This document shows positions 47,943 through 59,713 of a stretch of DNA of 64,000 nt, one piece after another. Under the pieces are notes generated by a model. It had not been told where the DNA came from. It did no database searches and worked only from the letters and a program-made list of their open reading frames with translations. This DNA comes from Leptasterias polaris (lineage: Eukaryota; Echinodermata; Asteroidea; Forcipulatida; Asteriidae), in assembly GCA_037783415.1 (NCBI GenBank), contig JAZGTN010000012.1, positions 310,001 through 374,000 on the forward strand, in the 5' to 3' direction. Positions within the stretch are counted from its first letter, which is position 1, and each line of letters begins with the position of its first letter. The translations under genes and the position numbers were made by a program.

Positions 47943-48225
47943 TTTTGACAAAAGGAAAAACCTGGGTATTTTCAAAACGGGAACTAGAATAACCAAGCTC
48001 CCAATTATTTTACGAGCCTGAAAACCACTGTTTTACAAAGATCCTTATTTTTGACAAAAGGAAAAACCTGGGTATTTTCAAAAGGGGACACTGGAATTAC
48101 CAAGCTCCCAGCTATTTACGAGCCTGAAGACCACTGTTTTACAAAGATCCTTATTTTTGACATAAGCAAAAACCTGGGTATTTTCGAAACGGGTCACTAG
48201 AATTGCCAAGCTCCCAGCAATTTTA
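47943..48225. repeat. Tandem repeat, unit about 106 bp, 2.6 copies
   Basis: Units begin TTTTGACAAAAGGAAAAACC at about 47943, 48050 and 48155 and share CTGGGTATTTTC and ACCAAGCTCCC. Confidence 0.9.
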
Positions 48226-48747
48226 CAAGTATAAACAGAGACTCGGCACAAATATTTTGGATTTTGCGTTATAGGCTACGACTAGACTGCGGTAACGCCC
48301 ATAGCCTGTTGATAAGTAGGTAGCATTTTGAACCCGGGTTGTAGCATTTCGGGAAAAACTGGGACGATAATTATCTGAACAATACGCAAAATATTGAGAT
48401 ACGTAATAAAAGAATTTGAATGCAGTTTTAACCTCTTCCCCCGGTTCGATAAAGCACGGAGTTTAGCTTGAGGTTCTGATAGTTTAGAATACATTATAGC
48501 TTGTCTGAGGTCAAGATTCTATGAATAAACCTGTGTACCGTACATAGCGCCACATTTGCCCATCTTCTTCGCGTACTACAACTCGATATTATTGTCAATA
48601 ACTATTCAGCCGGGCTGCATACCTAAACCACAGCGGCTTTTGTTATGTTATTCTTTGTGCACACGGTCCCGGCTACTGCAAAAGATGTGGAGTACAAAAG
48701 ACTGACACAGAGGTACGAATACGTAGTAACTGTCTGAAAATTAAAAT

Positions 48748-51700
48748 ATGGACGGTACAGCAAACCCGTCGTTCAGCCCAGATATCGGCAGCACTGAGCC
48801 AAGTCCGCAACCAGAACTCCGTCAGCGAATTCCCCGGAACCTGAGCACCGGTAAATTCGAGGAGGATGACGGCATCTTCTACCGGGCTAAATGGGCCGGC
48901 ATGGACCAGTATGAAGTGGATGTCCGGTCAAATCACACCGTCTGGCGGGTAGCCCGTTGGGTTCTGATGGGCTCGATAGGCGTCGTTTGGGCAGCTATGC
49001 TCATAGCAAGTATCGTTATACTGGCCAGAGGGCCCACTGATGACACTGTCTGTTCGGATGCAAGACATTGGTATGATACTGCTATCAGCTATCAGATAGT
49101 CCCATCATCCTTTCAAGACAGTGATGGGGATGGTTATGGAGATATAAAAGGTAGGTGTGTTTGTATTACACACAAGGCATGTAAAATTATGCATCCAATT
49201 TACTGCCACGACCTTCTTCATTCATTTTAAGCACAGTATGGTAATTTATTTTCCACACTGAATGTGAATAAACACTGTGCATGGATTTACTTAGGCCTAT
49301 TACGTATCAACAAAACCTACTGACAACAATATTCATATATTATTGGGTGGTTGTTTTCACCGTCGATTTGATGTTTTTCTTTGCATCATCTTTGGTCATG
49401 ACATCATTGGGGGCTTGGTACTACTAGTGAAGACAACAACACCGTAAAAGGGAAAGATAAGCTCCCCCCACGCACCGCCAAGAGCTGAATAGTCCTCTCT
49501 CATGTTTTGTTTCTCTTCTTTACTTGAACATTATTGAACATTAAACGAAGCCTTTGATTATATTTACAGGGATAATCTCACGGCTAGACTATCTACAATA
49601 CTTGGGAGTGGATGCCATCTGGCTGGGACCGATATTCGAGTCCTCCCGAATGGATCTATGGATGGACGTCTCTAATTTTACTGCAGTAGACGGAGTCTAC
49701 GGAACTTTGCAAGACTTTGATTTGCTCGTTGCCACTGTGCATAACAAAAGTATGACATTAATTTAGAATACACTGTTTATTAAAGAGCAAATGAGTATTA
49801 ATTATGTGCGAAGAACCTCCACTCTTTCTCTTCTGTTCCTTTACCTCACTGCACTCGAAAAACTCCTGTTTAAGAATTGACCCAGATTCCTGGTCACAGG
49901 GCAAGATCCATTTCCGGGTCAGGCTGACCCGGAAATTGGTACAATGGAGTTTGATTGCGTCAGTTTGAGACACTTGGATCAGATTGACATCCGGGTCATA
50001 CTGACCCAGAAATGGGTCAGGTCCTCTGACCCGGAATCAGGAAAAATCAGGGAGTTTTCAAAGTATGTTATCAAGTCAACCATGAAAAGGCTATTCAGGC
50101 AGTAGAGAAACAGGCGCGAAAATAAAACAGGAAGAACTGATCCTGCGGTGTTTTAATTTTTGGTCGCTGTAAACGAACGGGATCACCAAGTCTCCCGGAA
50201 GACACTATTGACCCAAAATGCATTAGAAAACAAGAAAATACAAACTTGAATGAACATGCATCTATCTCACAAGGTGTGCTTTTAATAACCTATTGTATTA
50301 TTGTTTCTTTGGAAGGTATGAAGCTAATTCTAGAGTTCATTCCGAACCATTCTAGTGATCAGCATCCATGGTTTCAACAGAGTCAACAAAGTGGTGACAA
50401 CGCCTACAGCGACTACTACATTTGGGCTGACGGTCTGAACGGTGGACCACCAACAGAAATGGTTCGATATAAATATTTATGGGCATTAATTTTGTCCGAG
50501 TTAAAATAATTTCTCAAAGAAAAAATAGATAGTAGTTTTCAATTGAAAGAAACAAGTTAGACAGCCCTCATTGTTAGAGACATAATATTCCTGACATTTT
50601 GATGTGTAATTATTACCTAAACTCTCGGCAGGAGCTTGACACTCTGTTAAGTCACCTTTGCCTTTCTCTATGGCATGCCCTCCTATAGCCTCCACAGTAC
50701 CTTCCCTAAATTGATCGATTGTAATAGTTACCTCTCCAAGACAATTCCTGTGAAGCAGTGGCCTGACCAGACATTTTCATTTTGGTGCAAACGGGGAAAT
50801 TGTTTCCATTCATTAATCTGTTTGCATTTTCTTTATTTCATTTGGAGCAAGTGTGAAGGGTTTTGAGAGGGGTGACCCCTGCCCCTTCCCCAACGCCATT
50901 GCCGTGTAGCTTATGAATTTTGATAACCATCACAGTATTATCAACTCACAGACGAACTTTGCATTTGTTTCATCCCTCTCCAAAACACAACAATTTCTTT
51001 CAACGATTTCCATTTAGACGATCCTTTTAACGATCGCATCATTAATTTAATTGCTCATAGTTGTCAACAGAGGGCAGTTCGGCATGGGAGTACGACTCCA
51101 ACAGACAGCAGTGGTATCTTCATACTTTTATGAAGGAGGAACCCGATCTGAATTACCGGAACCCGAAGGTCGTCAAGGACATTCAGGTAAAGTTTCGCAG
51201 AGGGATTGGCCTCAATCTTTTGCAGCCATTTTGTTTACTTCCACTTTAGTTACTTTAGCTTAAAACCAGGCTGGTTATCATACTTTGACGAAAATAAATT
51301 AAAGTCAATTTAGCCTTTATACGTTGCTAAGTTTTTTGCTACTTTCAGTTCAAGAGTGTCAAGTGATAAATGGTGGAATATTAATTTTCTCACAATGTAG
51401 GCTGCACTGTCATTTTGGCTGGACAGGGGAGTAGATGGTTTCTACATGCGCCATACTGATCGCATCTTTGAAGCAGTGATGGTGCCGTACAGTTCAGGGA
51501 GTAATAACGATGGAAGTGTTAGCTCATCGGGTGATATGCCGGTAAGAATATACTTTATTTTCATCGTCATACTATTTGTATTTCAACCTTTCCAAAGACT
51601 ACATACCGGGGTTGGTTTTCAATAATGTCGGAAAGTAAACGAATCTTAACGTCCAAAAAATTGAGTCTTGCTGGGAGAACACACTGTTCATTATTCTCAC

Positions 51701-54393
51701 TTCAACATTTTTGGGCAAATTGTATTCACCGTGAAATGTTCGACAAAATCCCGCTTTGAGTATGACCGCTAGAATCGCTGTTTCTTTATACGCTTTACAT
51801 AATCATTGTAGCCCATTAAATAATATTGCAAAGAATAAATGGACGCAAACTGTGATGGATGAAGTGACATTCGTGTGGTGGGGAAATAACCAAACAAGAC
51901 TTAATTTTTAAAAGAAGTGATTCCGTCTTAATTCTCTTGACTAGGAACCAAACATGCAGGATGTAGTGGCTGGATGGAGCCAACTTCTGGATGAATACAA
52001 GAGTTCAAGTGATGCCCCTGGTCGAGTAAAAGACAAATCAAAGTAAGTCAGTTCATTATTGGAACGCATACTCTTTCACTGCAACAGAAATGGTTCCTAA
52101 GTAATTCAGAGTCTTAACTTGTAAAGAGGAAGATGCCCGAGTCAGAACAGTTAAACGTGGTTATGACAATGTTAAAAGTGATGGTTGAAGCTTTGTACGG
52201 TGTGTATCATAAGAACAACTTTAGTAAATTTGCGGGTACAACCATTTATACAACTCTTTTGGGAGAAGTGTTGGTTCTGTGAAGAACCGGTGTGGTCTCG
52301 ACGCTACAAACAGTATCCTCTGCTTTCATTGTCATGAAGAAGAGCAGAGTATACTGTTCGAAATGTCGAGACCACCCCAGTTCTTCTCAGAAACCTTCTC
52401 CCAAAAGAGTTTTATATAATAATTATGGTTGTACCCGCATGTTTGTTACTGTATAGTTTTTCTGACCATTTTATTATTGGGCCTACTTGTAATTTTTACA
52501 CGCCTACTGCGTGAAGTGGCATTGTAGATTAATAGAATGGTATTTTTCTGACTTTGCTAGACTACTTGTGGTTGATGTTGGCACTGATCTCGGCCTAGCT
52601 GCAGTGATTTACAACAATAATGCATCTTTGGACGTTGAGGTGAGGCGAGCTGGGTACCCATTTAATTTCATGTTTCTGGATGTGTCCCTACCGCTGAACG
52701 GTCATCAGATACGAGCGGCCGTCGAGAACTGGATTGCTGCGGGACCTGCCTCGGTGTCCCGAAACTGGGCTGTAAGTTTGATCGTTTAATTGATTGTGAT
52801 AGTTGTTATAATAACTCGAAAAGGACGATGGGAAGAACTTGTTTGTACTCCAAGTGTATTGTTAAACATCACAGCTGTTCGTTCCTTTAACTTTTTTGCC
52901 GAATTCGGAATTGTCTGCGTAGACTTAAAACCCCCAAAACAGTCCTGAAAACAACATAAAATTGTGGTTGATGCAGTGAGTAAAAATTGACAGAATGTTC
53001 CTTTGACCGTCACAGTGTGATATCATCTGATGTCAATTTTGTTGCCGTGATGAAAAGGGTACAATATCATTTCAATAACGGTCACATTTTTGTTGCTGTG
53101 TTCCGTTGGTGGTGTTCTATGATATCATACAATGTTATCTCAACTCATCATCCAGGTTGGCACGGCGGATGTGAGACGCATCGCATCACGCACTGGCGCC
53201 ATTTTTTCCAAAGCTTTGCTTTTTCTGATGCTCATGCTCCCAGGCTCCCCTGTGATATACTACGGCGATGAAATTGGTATGGTGGACGGAGTGAAGATGA
53301 ACACATCGTCCAACGATACTGTCAGCATAATGGTAAGAAAACCGAGACGTGCATCAGGGCAGAAAATACTCTCAATAAGGCCTTAATAATTGTCACTCAC
53401 AGCAGTTATTACAGTCAACTTGGTGGCAAGCAATTGCACTGCATGTGTAAAAGGAGCACTTTGGTAGCACAACATTTTTGTGTATCAATATCTTAAGTGT
53501 CCCAAGAAAGATGTGTGGAAATTAAAGGTTTACTGAGCACCGTGGTGACTGAAACGCGTGACCGATCAGCATTGATATTATGTTTAAAATAAAAGAAGGA
53601 GAAAAGTATTAAGAGTATGTCTTCATTTTAGATGGATTCAGACAGAGCGCTTACCCGGTTACCAATGCAGTGGTCTGTGGATAGGAATGCAGGTTTTACC
53701 GACACATCAACAGAACCATGGATACCGGTCGGTGTAAATGCAAGCCAGGTCAATGTACAGGTAAACCAAATAACAATGCTTTGTACCATGATGTATTTAG
53801 TTATAGATGAAGCAACGCTCAACATTTCAATAATGTAGGACACACTTTGAAACCAGGGAATCCTGACACATCTGAACAATTTAGGGTAACTTCTCATCAG
53901 AAAACTATACACAAGTTTCATGGAATTGCAGCCCTTAGCCAGAGAAATTTCAATAAGTTTATTGTTTTGGGGCATTCTATTTTGAGACTTATATTTTACA
54001 TTATAATGGTTTTTTTTATAGATCCAAAGACAAGTCAACACCTCCCATCTCGCATTCACTCAACAAACTATTCAGTTCCGTCGAGAAAATCAAAAACTAT
54101 TTGGAATCAATGCGTTTCGTCTGCATGCAACATTCAGAGAAATGTTCGCCTTTACAAGGCATAGCGCCACCAGCGACAGTGGGACGCCATTGGCTGTATT
54201 TGCTGCCATCAACGTTGCAACCTATGAAGTAACCGAGGACTTTGAGAACTCCTCCGAAGGAATTCCGATGGATGGTGTGGTCGTTGTGGCATCTGACAAA
54301 ACTCGAATTGGACAGACTGTTAAATTTGCTAGTATTTTTCTACGATCAGGAGAGGCAATTTTATTATTGTATACACCATTAGCAAGGTATTAA
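48748..54393 (+). CDS. SLC3A1: rBAT-like heteromeric amino-acid transporter heavy chain, complete, ten exons
   Basis: A type II membrane glycoprotein expected to pair by a disulfide with an SLC7 light chain. Exons: 48748-49150, 49570-49749, 50316-50461, 51061-51186, 51401-51541, 51945-52042, 52561-52771, 53156-53332, 53632-53760, 54022-54393. Every phase agrees, giving 660 aa; human SLC3A1 also has ten exons and 685 aa. A cytosolic tail with an AGM motif shared with rBAT is followed by a TM helix (about 71-93), then Cys102 at the light-chain cysteine position. The DSDGDGYGD loop, [23 protein letters not shown] and [14 protein letters not shown] are GH13/rBAT landmarks. Catalytic positions are altered: Glu201 for region-I Asp, Arg302 for the nucleophile Asp and Asp370 for the acid Glu, while Asp440 remains. 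It should therefore be a non-enzymatic heavy chain. The exon 3 donor (ATG|GTTCGA) is weak but gives a perfect alignment across the join. Confidence 0.92.
49875..50045. promoter_or_regulatory. Cluster of nuclear-receptor-like half sites with two perfect IR3 palindromes
   Basis: GGGTCAGGCTGACCC at 49916-49930 and GGGTCATACTGACCC at 49993-50007 both match the estrogen-response-element layout GGTCAnnnTGACC. A third inverted pair has a 7-base spacer (GGGTCAGGTCCTCTGACCC, about 50014-50032). In intron 2 of the SLC3A1-like gene. May be a repeat rather than an enhancer. Confidence 0.4.
52232..52439. mobile_element. 208-bp foldback MITE in intron 6 of the SLC3A1-like gene
   Basis: Ends TGCGGGTACAACCAT and ATGGTTGTACCCGCA are inverted. 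Inner arms CTCTTTTGGGAGAAG and CTTCTCCCAAAAGAG, and GGTGTGGTCTCGAC and GTCGAGACCACCCC, also pair. Almost the whole element folds back. Confidence 0.8.
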
Positions 54394-56601
54394 CTTTTAC
54401 CATCTCCACGTACAAGTGGGGTTTGGACAAGTTGGGTTTTATACCATCCAGTATTTACATATGGACCTATTACGAAAGGCCCTTAAGAAAAACGAAAGTA
54501 TACAAGTAATAAGCACTTTGCGAAAGTGTTGGTGGTGTAATTTTACACGAGAAATAAAAAACTGTCCGCTGAAGCACTTCCTCTTGTATAGAAAATTTTA
54601 GCAGAAATTTTCCCGATCGAACTGTTTGAAACTGGGTGAAGTCTTTTCTGCAGAATGCACAAAATGGTCATAGTTATTGCTGAATGACTGCAGCCTACCA
54701 GATTTAGTCGAACCTTGAACAGTGTACCGTAATTGATGAAACAACAACCTCTTCTTTTCTCAAACCTGCACAGTACATCATAAATATCTTGATTTTCACA
54801 CAAAGTATGGACAAAGGTTTGCTCTTTAAAATAAAATGTTGAGGCACCTTTTGAAATGCTGTTTTCTTCGCGTTCGGGTTCTATCGTTCCTTTGACCTCA
54901 TTTGAATTTTCAAAAAACTGAATGTTTTTTATTCCATGTCACTTGTCAGTGCTTAATTTCGTGTTCAGAAGTTTTAAAATAAAATTGGACAATGTTTTGC
55001 AAGATGAACCTTCAACCAGATGCGGGTAACAATATATATATTTTTTTTATACTAAAATATAAGTAGGCCTATTGAATATCAAGAGACATGATTGAAACTG
55101 AAAGTTACAATAATGTTATTAATTTGTTAGCGGTTGATGAGCGTTTTGTGTGTACTCATTTGAAAGAAATGGGGGAAATTAAATATAGTTATGAAAAACA
55201 AATAATAACACAAATGTTTTCCTTTATTTGTAGTATTTGCTTGAAGGCATATCGTATAATTATTGTCAATGTTTTCGATAAAGGAAAACTATTATAACTA
55301 CACCGTAAGAGACATGATTGAAACTGAAAGTTACAATAATGTTATTAATTTGTTAGCGGAATTGATGAGCGTTTTGTGTGTATACTCATTTGAAAGAAAT
55401 GGGGGAATTTGGAAGAAATGGGGGAAATTAAATATAGTTATGAAAAACAAATAATAACACAAATGTTTTCCTTTATTTGTAGTATTTGCTTGAAGGCATA
55501 TCGTATAATTATTGTCAATGTTTTCGATAAAGGAAAACTATTAACTACACCGTGCCGAATTCTATTGTTTCGTTTGGCTGTTGTTCATCACTGGATTTGG
55601 CTTTTACTTGTTCCTGCCTCCATGCCTGAAAGGAATAAGGAATTCAGCTCCTTTCGGTGATTTAAGTTTTAGCAATATTTGTTATTAGTATTTTGCTTTA
55701 ATATTCAGGCGGGAAATAATGAAAGGTACTTGCATTCCACAGACTTGATGGGGGGCAGGCGAGCCTCCCAAATTTGTCCACAATCCTCGTATAAAAATGA
55801 TGCAACACTGCGTGCTGAAAGTGGATAATTCCATACGAGTTACAATGGGTGTAAATAATTTCAACTCGGCTAAAATTGTACAATTTAAAGAAACGATTTA
55901 ACAATATTATGTATTTTGAACAACGAATACATATACGGAATGTATTAGTTGTATTTGAAACCTCCCATTATTACAAACTGTATCTAAAGCTAAATTTAAA
56001 TTCAATTTTTTGTTTCTTTCCTCACTGGTAACCCCTCCTAATAAATTCATCTCGTCTTGTATGAATAATTATACCATAGATAAGCCAACGGTCTAGTTGC
56101 ATTTACCCTACAGATTTACGGGGGAAAGTACGAGTTCATTTGTACGCTATTATATGAATGTCGTTGGTGACGTCTGGGGGGTTTTAATGTCGTTGAAATG
56201 TCCATCACGTTGTAACTTAGAGGACTTAAGCAAGTTTATTACGATCCGGATCATTCCGGTTCCAGAGGTGCGGTACGCATGTACATACGTGCACGTGGCG
56301 AGGCCGCGGCGCACTAAACAACAAAAAACCGGCATCTATCATATCAGCAGTCAGAGCGCGCCATCCATTCATTTAACAACGGGACGTAGTAAATTTTGTG
56401 CAGAAACACATTAGCAACATAAACATTGTCAGAGCACTCTCGGGAAGTGAACCCGCTGACAAGGCTTAACCTTCCCCCAAATTCGAAGATTGAACTCCCA
56501 GCAGCTGTTAGTCATCTTAGACCTTTACTTCCACTGCATGCAGGAAGGCTCAATTCCGTTAATTTTCAAGTCCTGACTGAGGGTATAAAAAGGCAGCCAC
56601 G
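54394..56601. other. Spacer between the two heavy-chain genes
   Basis: No exon supported apart from possible UTRs. Possible polyadenylation signals (AATAAA) for the SLC3A1-like gene occur near 54829 and 54977. Holds a 226-bp tandem duplication. Confidence 0.5.
55081..55553. repeat. Tandem duplication of a 226-bp unit
   Basis: AAGAGACATGATTGAAACTG starts both copies (55081 and 55307). Copies are almost identical; the second carries a short internal duplication around GAAATGGGGGAATTTGG. Confidence 0.95.
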
Positions 56602-59600
56602 ATGGGGGACAGCCGAAAAGCTGACGTCGACTACGAGAAGTACGAAATGGCACCGACTACCGACCCAGAGAAAGGCGGCGGTGAAATGGAGCAACAAGAA
56701 GAAGCCGAATGGACCGGGCTTGGAAAGGAGGAACTCCTCAAAGTTGCGAACACCCCAGCATGGAATTGGGCCCGCAATATTCTCCTGATTCTGTTCTGGG
56801 TCGCCTGGCTTGGTATGCTGGTCGCAGCTATCGTGATTGTCGTCAGAGTGCCGCGTTGTCCCGAGGTAGAATGGTGGGAAAAGAGCGCCATATACCAAGT
56901 CTTCCCGCGGTCATTCCGCGACTCAGACGGCGATGGCTATGGAGACATCAAAGGTAGATAGATATGTTCTAAAGATTATTTACTTCAAAAATTGCTTTAT
57001 AATTACTACGGGGAAAATGTCCGTATCCAGCTGCCACTTGTTCGCTCATTGTTTACCTAATTTCCAAAAAAGCAATATGTCATAATTTAGTAAATAAAAA
57101 GATATTTTATTTCATAATGAAAAAAAAAAAAAAATGGCGGTCGGATACTTACATTTTTTCCATTACTACGTATCCTTTCACTTTTACATGTTAATAATAT
57201 TCACATAAATGAAAAGGTGGTGGTCAGACTGTAACAACACTTAACCTTACGGTTATTAGTGTTACTGTTTTTGGTGTTGACTGTTAGGCCTACTGTTTTA
57301 CTGTCCATAAATTAGTTAATAATAATACTTAGTTGACTTGTGAATGATGCAAGAAGATGATGATGTTGCACTTGCAGGAAGAGCCCATCGAAAGCAAATA
57401 TTTTGTAATTGTTGAGCCTCATCTAGACTACGTCTACATGAATATCGAACTAAATGATCTACCTATGATAGTATCAATCAGTCACTCAGTATTGGCTTTT
57501 GTCAAACAAAAACATTTGCTAGTGCTACTCTTCTTAATAGCAGTAGTACTATTAGTTGCGATAATCGTAACCCTCCTTTACCGAACGGCCTTTAGGCGGG
57601 AAAGGAGGGTTACGATTATCGCAACTATAGTACTATAGTATTAGTAGTACTATTCTCTGTCAGTATTAATTATTATCTGTGGATGGAGCTTGAACTTGTG
57701 TGTGCGTGGGCAGATAATGTGGGGGCAGTCATTATAATATTCTAATTTCAAAACGGACACAAGCAAGATCAGCATGTGTTTAAAGGCACTGTACACGTTT
57801 GGTAATTACTCAAAATATATATTAGCATAAAAACTTACTTGGTAGCGAGCAACGGAGAGCTGTTGATAGTATAAAACATTGTGAGAAACGACTCCCTCTG
57901 AAGTAACGTAGTTTTTGAGAAAGAGGTAATTTCTCACTAAAATAATAAAAGACTTCTGGCCAGAAGCCTTTTATTCCTATCTGAAAGCACACTAATTTGT
58001 ACAACAAGGGTGTTTTTTCTTTCATCATTTTCTTGCAACTTCAATGACCAATTGAGCCCAAATTTTCACAGGCTTGTTATTTTATGCATAGGTTGGGATA
58101 CACCAAGTGAGAATACTGGTCTTTGACAATTACAAAACGTGTTCAGTGCCTTTAAGATAAATAACAAAATAAGCCAAAGCATTCATTTGGGGAATTTCAA
58201 ACAGTCAATTGACAATTGAGTGAGAGTCATTGAGAATTGAGTTATGAATTAAAAAAATGCCACAAAACCAAAACCTTACTCAATTGATGGATAAACAGAT
58301 TTTTAAAATCTATTTTGAAATTCAGTTTCATGTAATTCATTGTTAATATTTTTAAACAAAATGTATTGTTATGAAGTTAAATTTGTTTGAATGGGCGTGG
58401 TTAATGGTATGGGGGATTTATTAGAAGGGTTTAATTTTCCTAAACGGCAAATAGCTTCGGCTATTCATTCCATGAGCACTAGGTTATGTTTGAGTCAATG
58501 CCAACCCGATATTTATTGTAAAGGCTTCTCCTGTGAATCAGTCAAGGATGGTAATTTACCCAGCATAGTAGGCTGGCACTACCAGTGAAAGGTCAATAAT
58601 GTCAACCAACCAGCATCTCCTTGAACCACAGCCAAACAACCTGAAGAAAACAGCTGCACAGCCAGGGGGATTTATATTCCCTCCTGGAGACTGGTGGAGA
58701 GTAAACTGCAATAATAACATTGAACCCATCATTTGAAATCCAACATTTGTTATTCCGCTGTCATTGTTTGTCTGGGTGGGGGGGGGGGGGTCTGACTTTC
58801 TAACTTAAAGGTTACCTTAAAATAAATAAATAAATTAATATTTTGAAAAATGAACAACCAAATAAAACAATTAAGTCTGTCATCCTGTGTAGGCCATCAG
58901 TGAAATCTCTTTGAAAGCATCCTTTCTAGTTTAAGGCTATAGATCTATATTAGGTGCATTACATCACATAATATGACATTACAGGCTGTCATGGCGTCTT
59001 AATTATTCAAAAACTACATTAACCCTAAAGGGCCCAAGTCCTTCAATATCCTCATCGCCAAAGTGCAGGATTGAGAAGGATTTGGGCTTTTAGGGATCTG
59101 CAACACAGGAGGATTTAGAAGGGTTTGGGCTACAATGAGTTTTTGTTAGGGTAGGATTTAGCAGGACTTGGGCTATCTATCTATATCGGGCTGTTTTTAC
59201 ATAGGAGGATTTAGAAGGTTTTAGGTCTTATGCAGCTTAGCCAAAATAGGATTCTGAAGGTTTTGGGCTTTTAGGGGTGGAGATTGTAATAAAGCTGACA
59301 TATTTGCCCCAGCAGAGCACCTAAAGTAAATCACAAAGTTGACTCCCTAACTTCTGTCTCAAAAGGATTTAGACGGATTTGGGCTAATATGTATATTTAC
59401 AATAAGGAGAAGGATATAGAAGGATTTGGGCAGTATGTTTACCCAAGGGTCTAGTCTGTTAGGGTTAAAAACTAAATAATGGATCATCCAGGAAAAATAA
59501 CGGTTCCATGTGATTTCTTTCTTTCAGGATTGACCCAAAACCTGGACTACCTTGAAACCCTTGGGGTGAAGGTGCTGTACCTGACCTCCATCTATGAACA

Positions 59601-59713
59601 GCCGGAGATGACTACTGACATTGGCTATGACATCGTGAACTTCACCAATGTGGATCCCCTTCTAGGGAACATGACCCACTTCGATGAATTGGTCAGTGCA
59701 TTGCAAGAGAAAG
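56602..59713 (+). CDS. SLC3A2: 4F2hc-like amino-acid transporter heavy chain, 5' part only
   Basis: Exon 1 (56602-56953, phase 1 out) and exon 2 (59528-59713, phase 1 in and out) join in frame. The N-terminus has an acidic tail with DPEKG, then [15 protein letters not shown] and a TM helix (about 59-82) ending VRVPRC. This is close to the [17 protein letters not shown]...VRAPRC block of vertebrate 4F2hc. Cys86 matches the cysteine that links light chains. The ectodomain starts like rBAT and other GH13 proteins ([18 protein letters not shown]), unlike the degenerate start of vertebrate 4F2hc. Exon 2 encodes [19 protein letters not shown] and ends LQEKG. The next exon (expected PNH region) is not found before position 64000, so the gene continues beyond the window or is truncated. 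Symbol assigned from the N-terminus only. Confidence 0.82.
57553..57627. mobile_element. 75-bp hairpin with 9-bp flanking repeats
   Basis: The arms begin TAGTTGCGATAATCGTAACC and continue CTCCTTT; the right arm is the perfect complement over at least 27 bp. TAGTACTAT stands on both sides (57544-57552 and 57628-57636). A 9-bp duplication would suit a Mutator-type element. Confidence 0.8.
57783..58156. mobile_element. Foldback element, family 2 (best copy)
   Basis: Starts AAAGGCACTGTACACGTTTG and ends CAAAACGTGTTCAGTGCCTTT; imperfect inverted ends of about 25 bp. Contains a short inner palindrome around GACTTCTGGCCAGAAGCC. Confidence 0.75.
59030..59460. repeat. Degenerate minisatellite with AGGATTTAGAAGGATTTGGGC core
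   Basis: At least eight degenerate units around GGATTTAGAAGG and TTTGGGCT, spaced roughly 45-60 bp apart. Confidence 0.75.

Larger units (their letters stand above)
56954..59527 (+). other. Intron 1 of the SLC3A2-like gene
   Basis: Contains a 75-bp hairpin element (57553), a family-2 foldback (57783), a 13-G run (58778) and a degenerate repeat (59030-59460) that ends just before the exon 2 acceptor. Confidence 0.7.

Noticed and set aside
56584..56590. TATAAAA just before the SLC3A2-like start codon
   Set aside because: It is only about 18 bp upstream of the ATG, so a transcript started from it would begin near or after the ATG; chance match.
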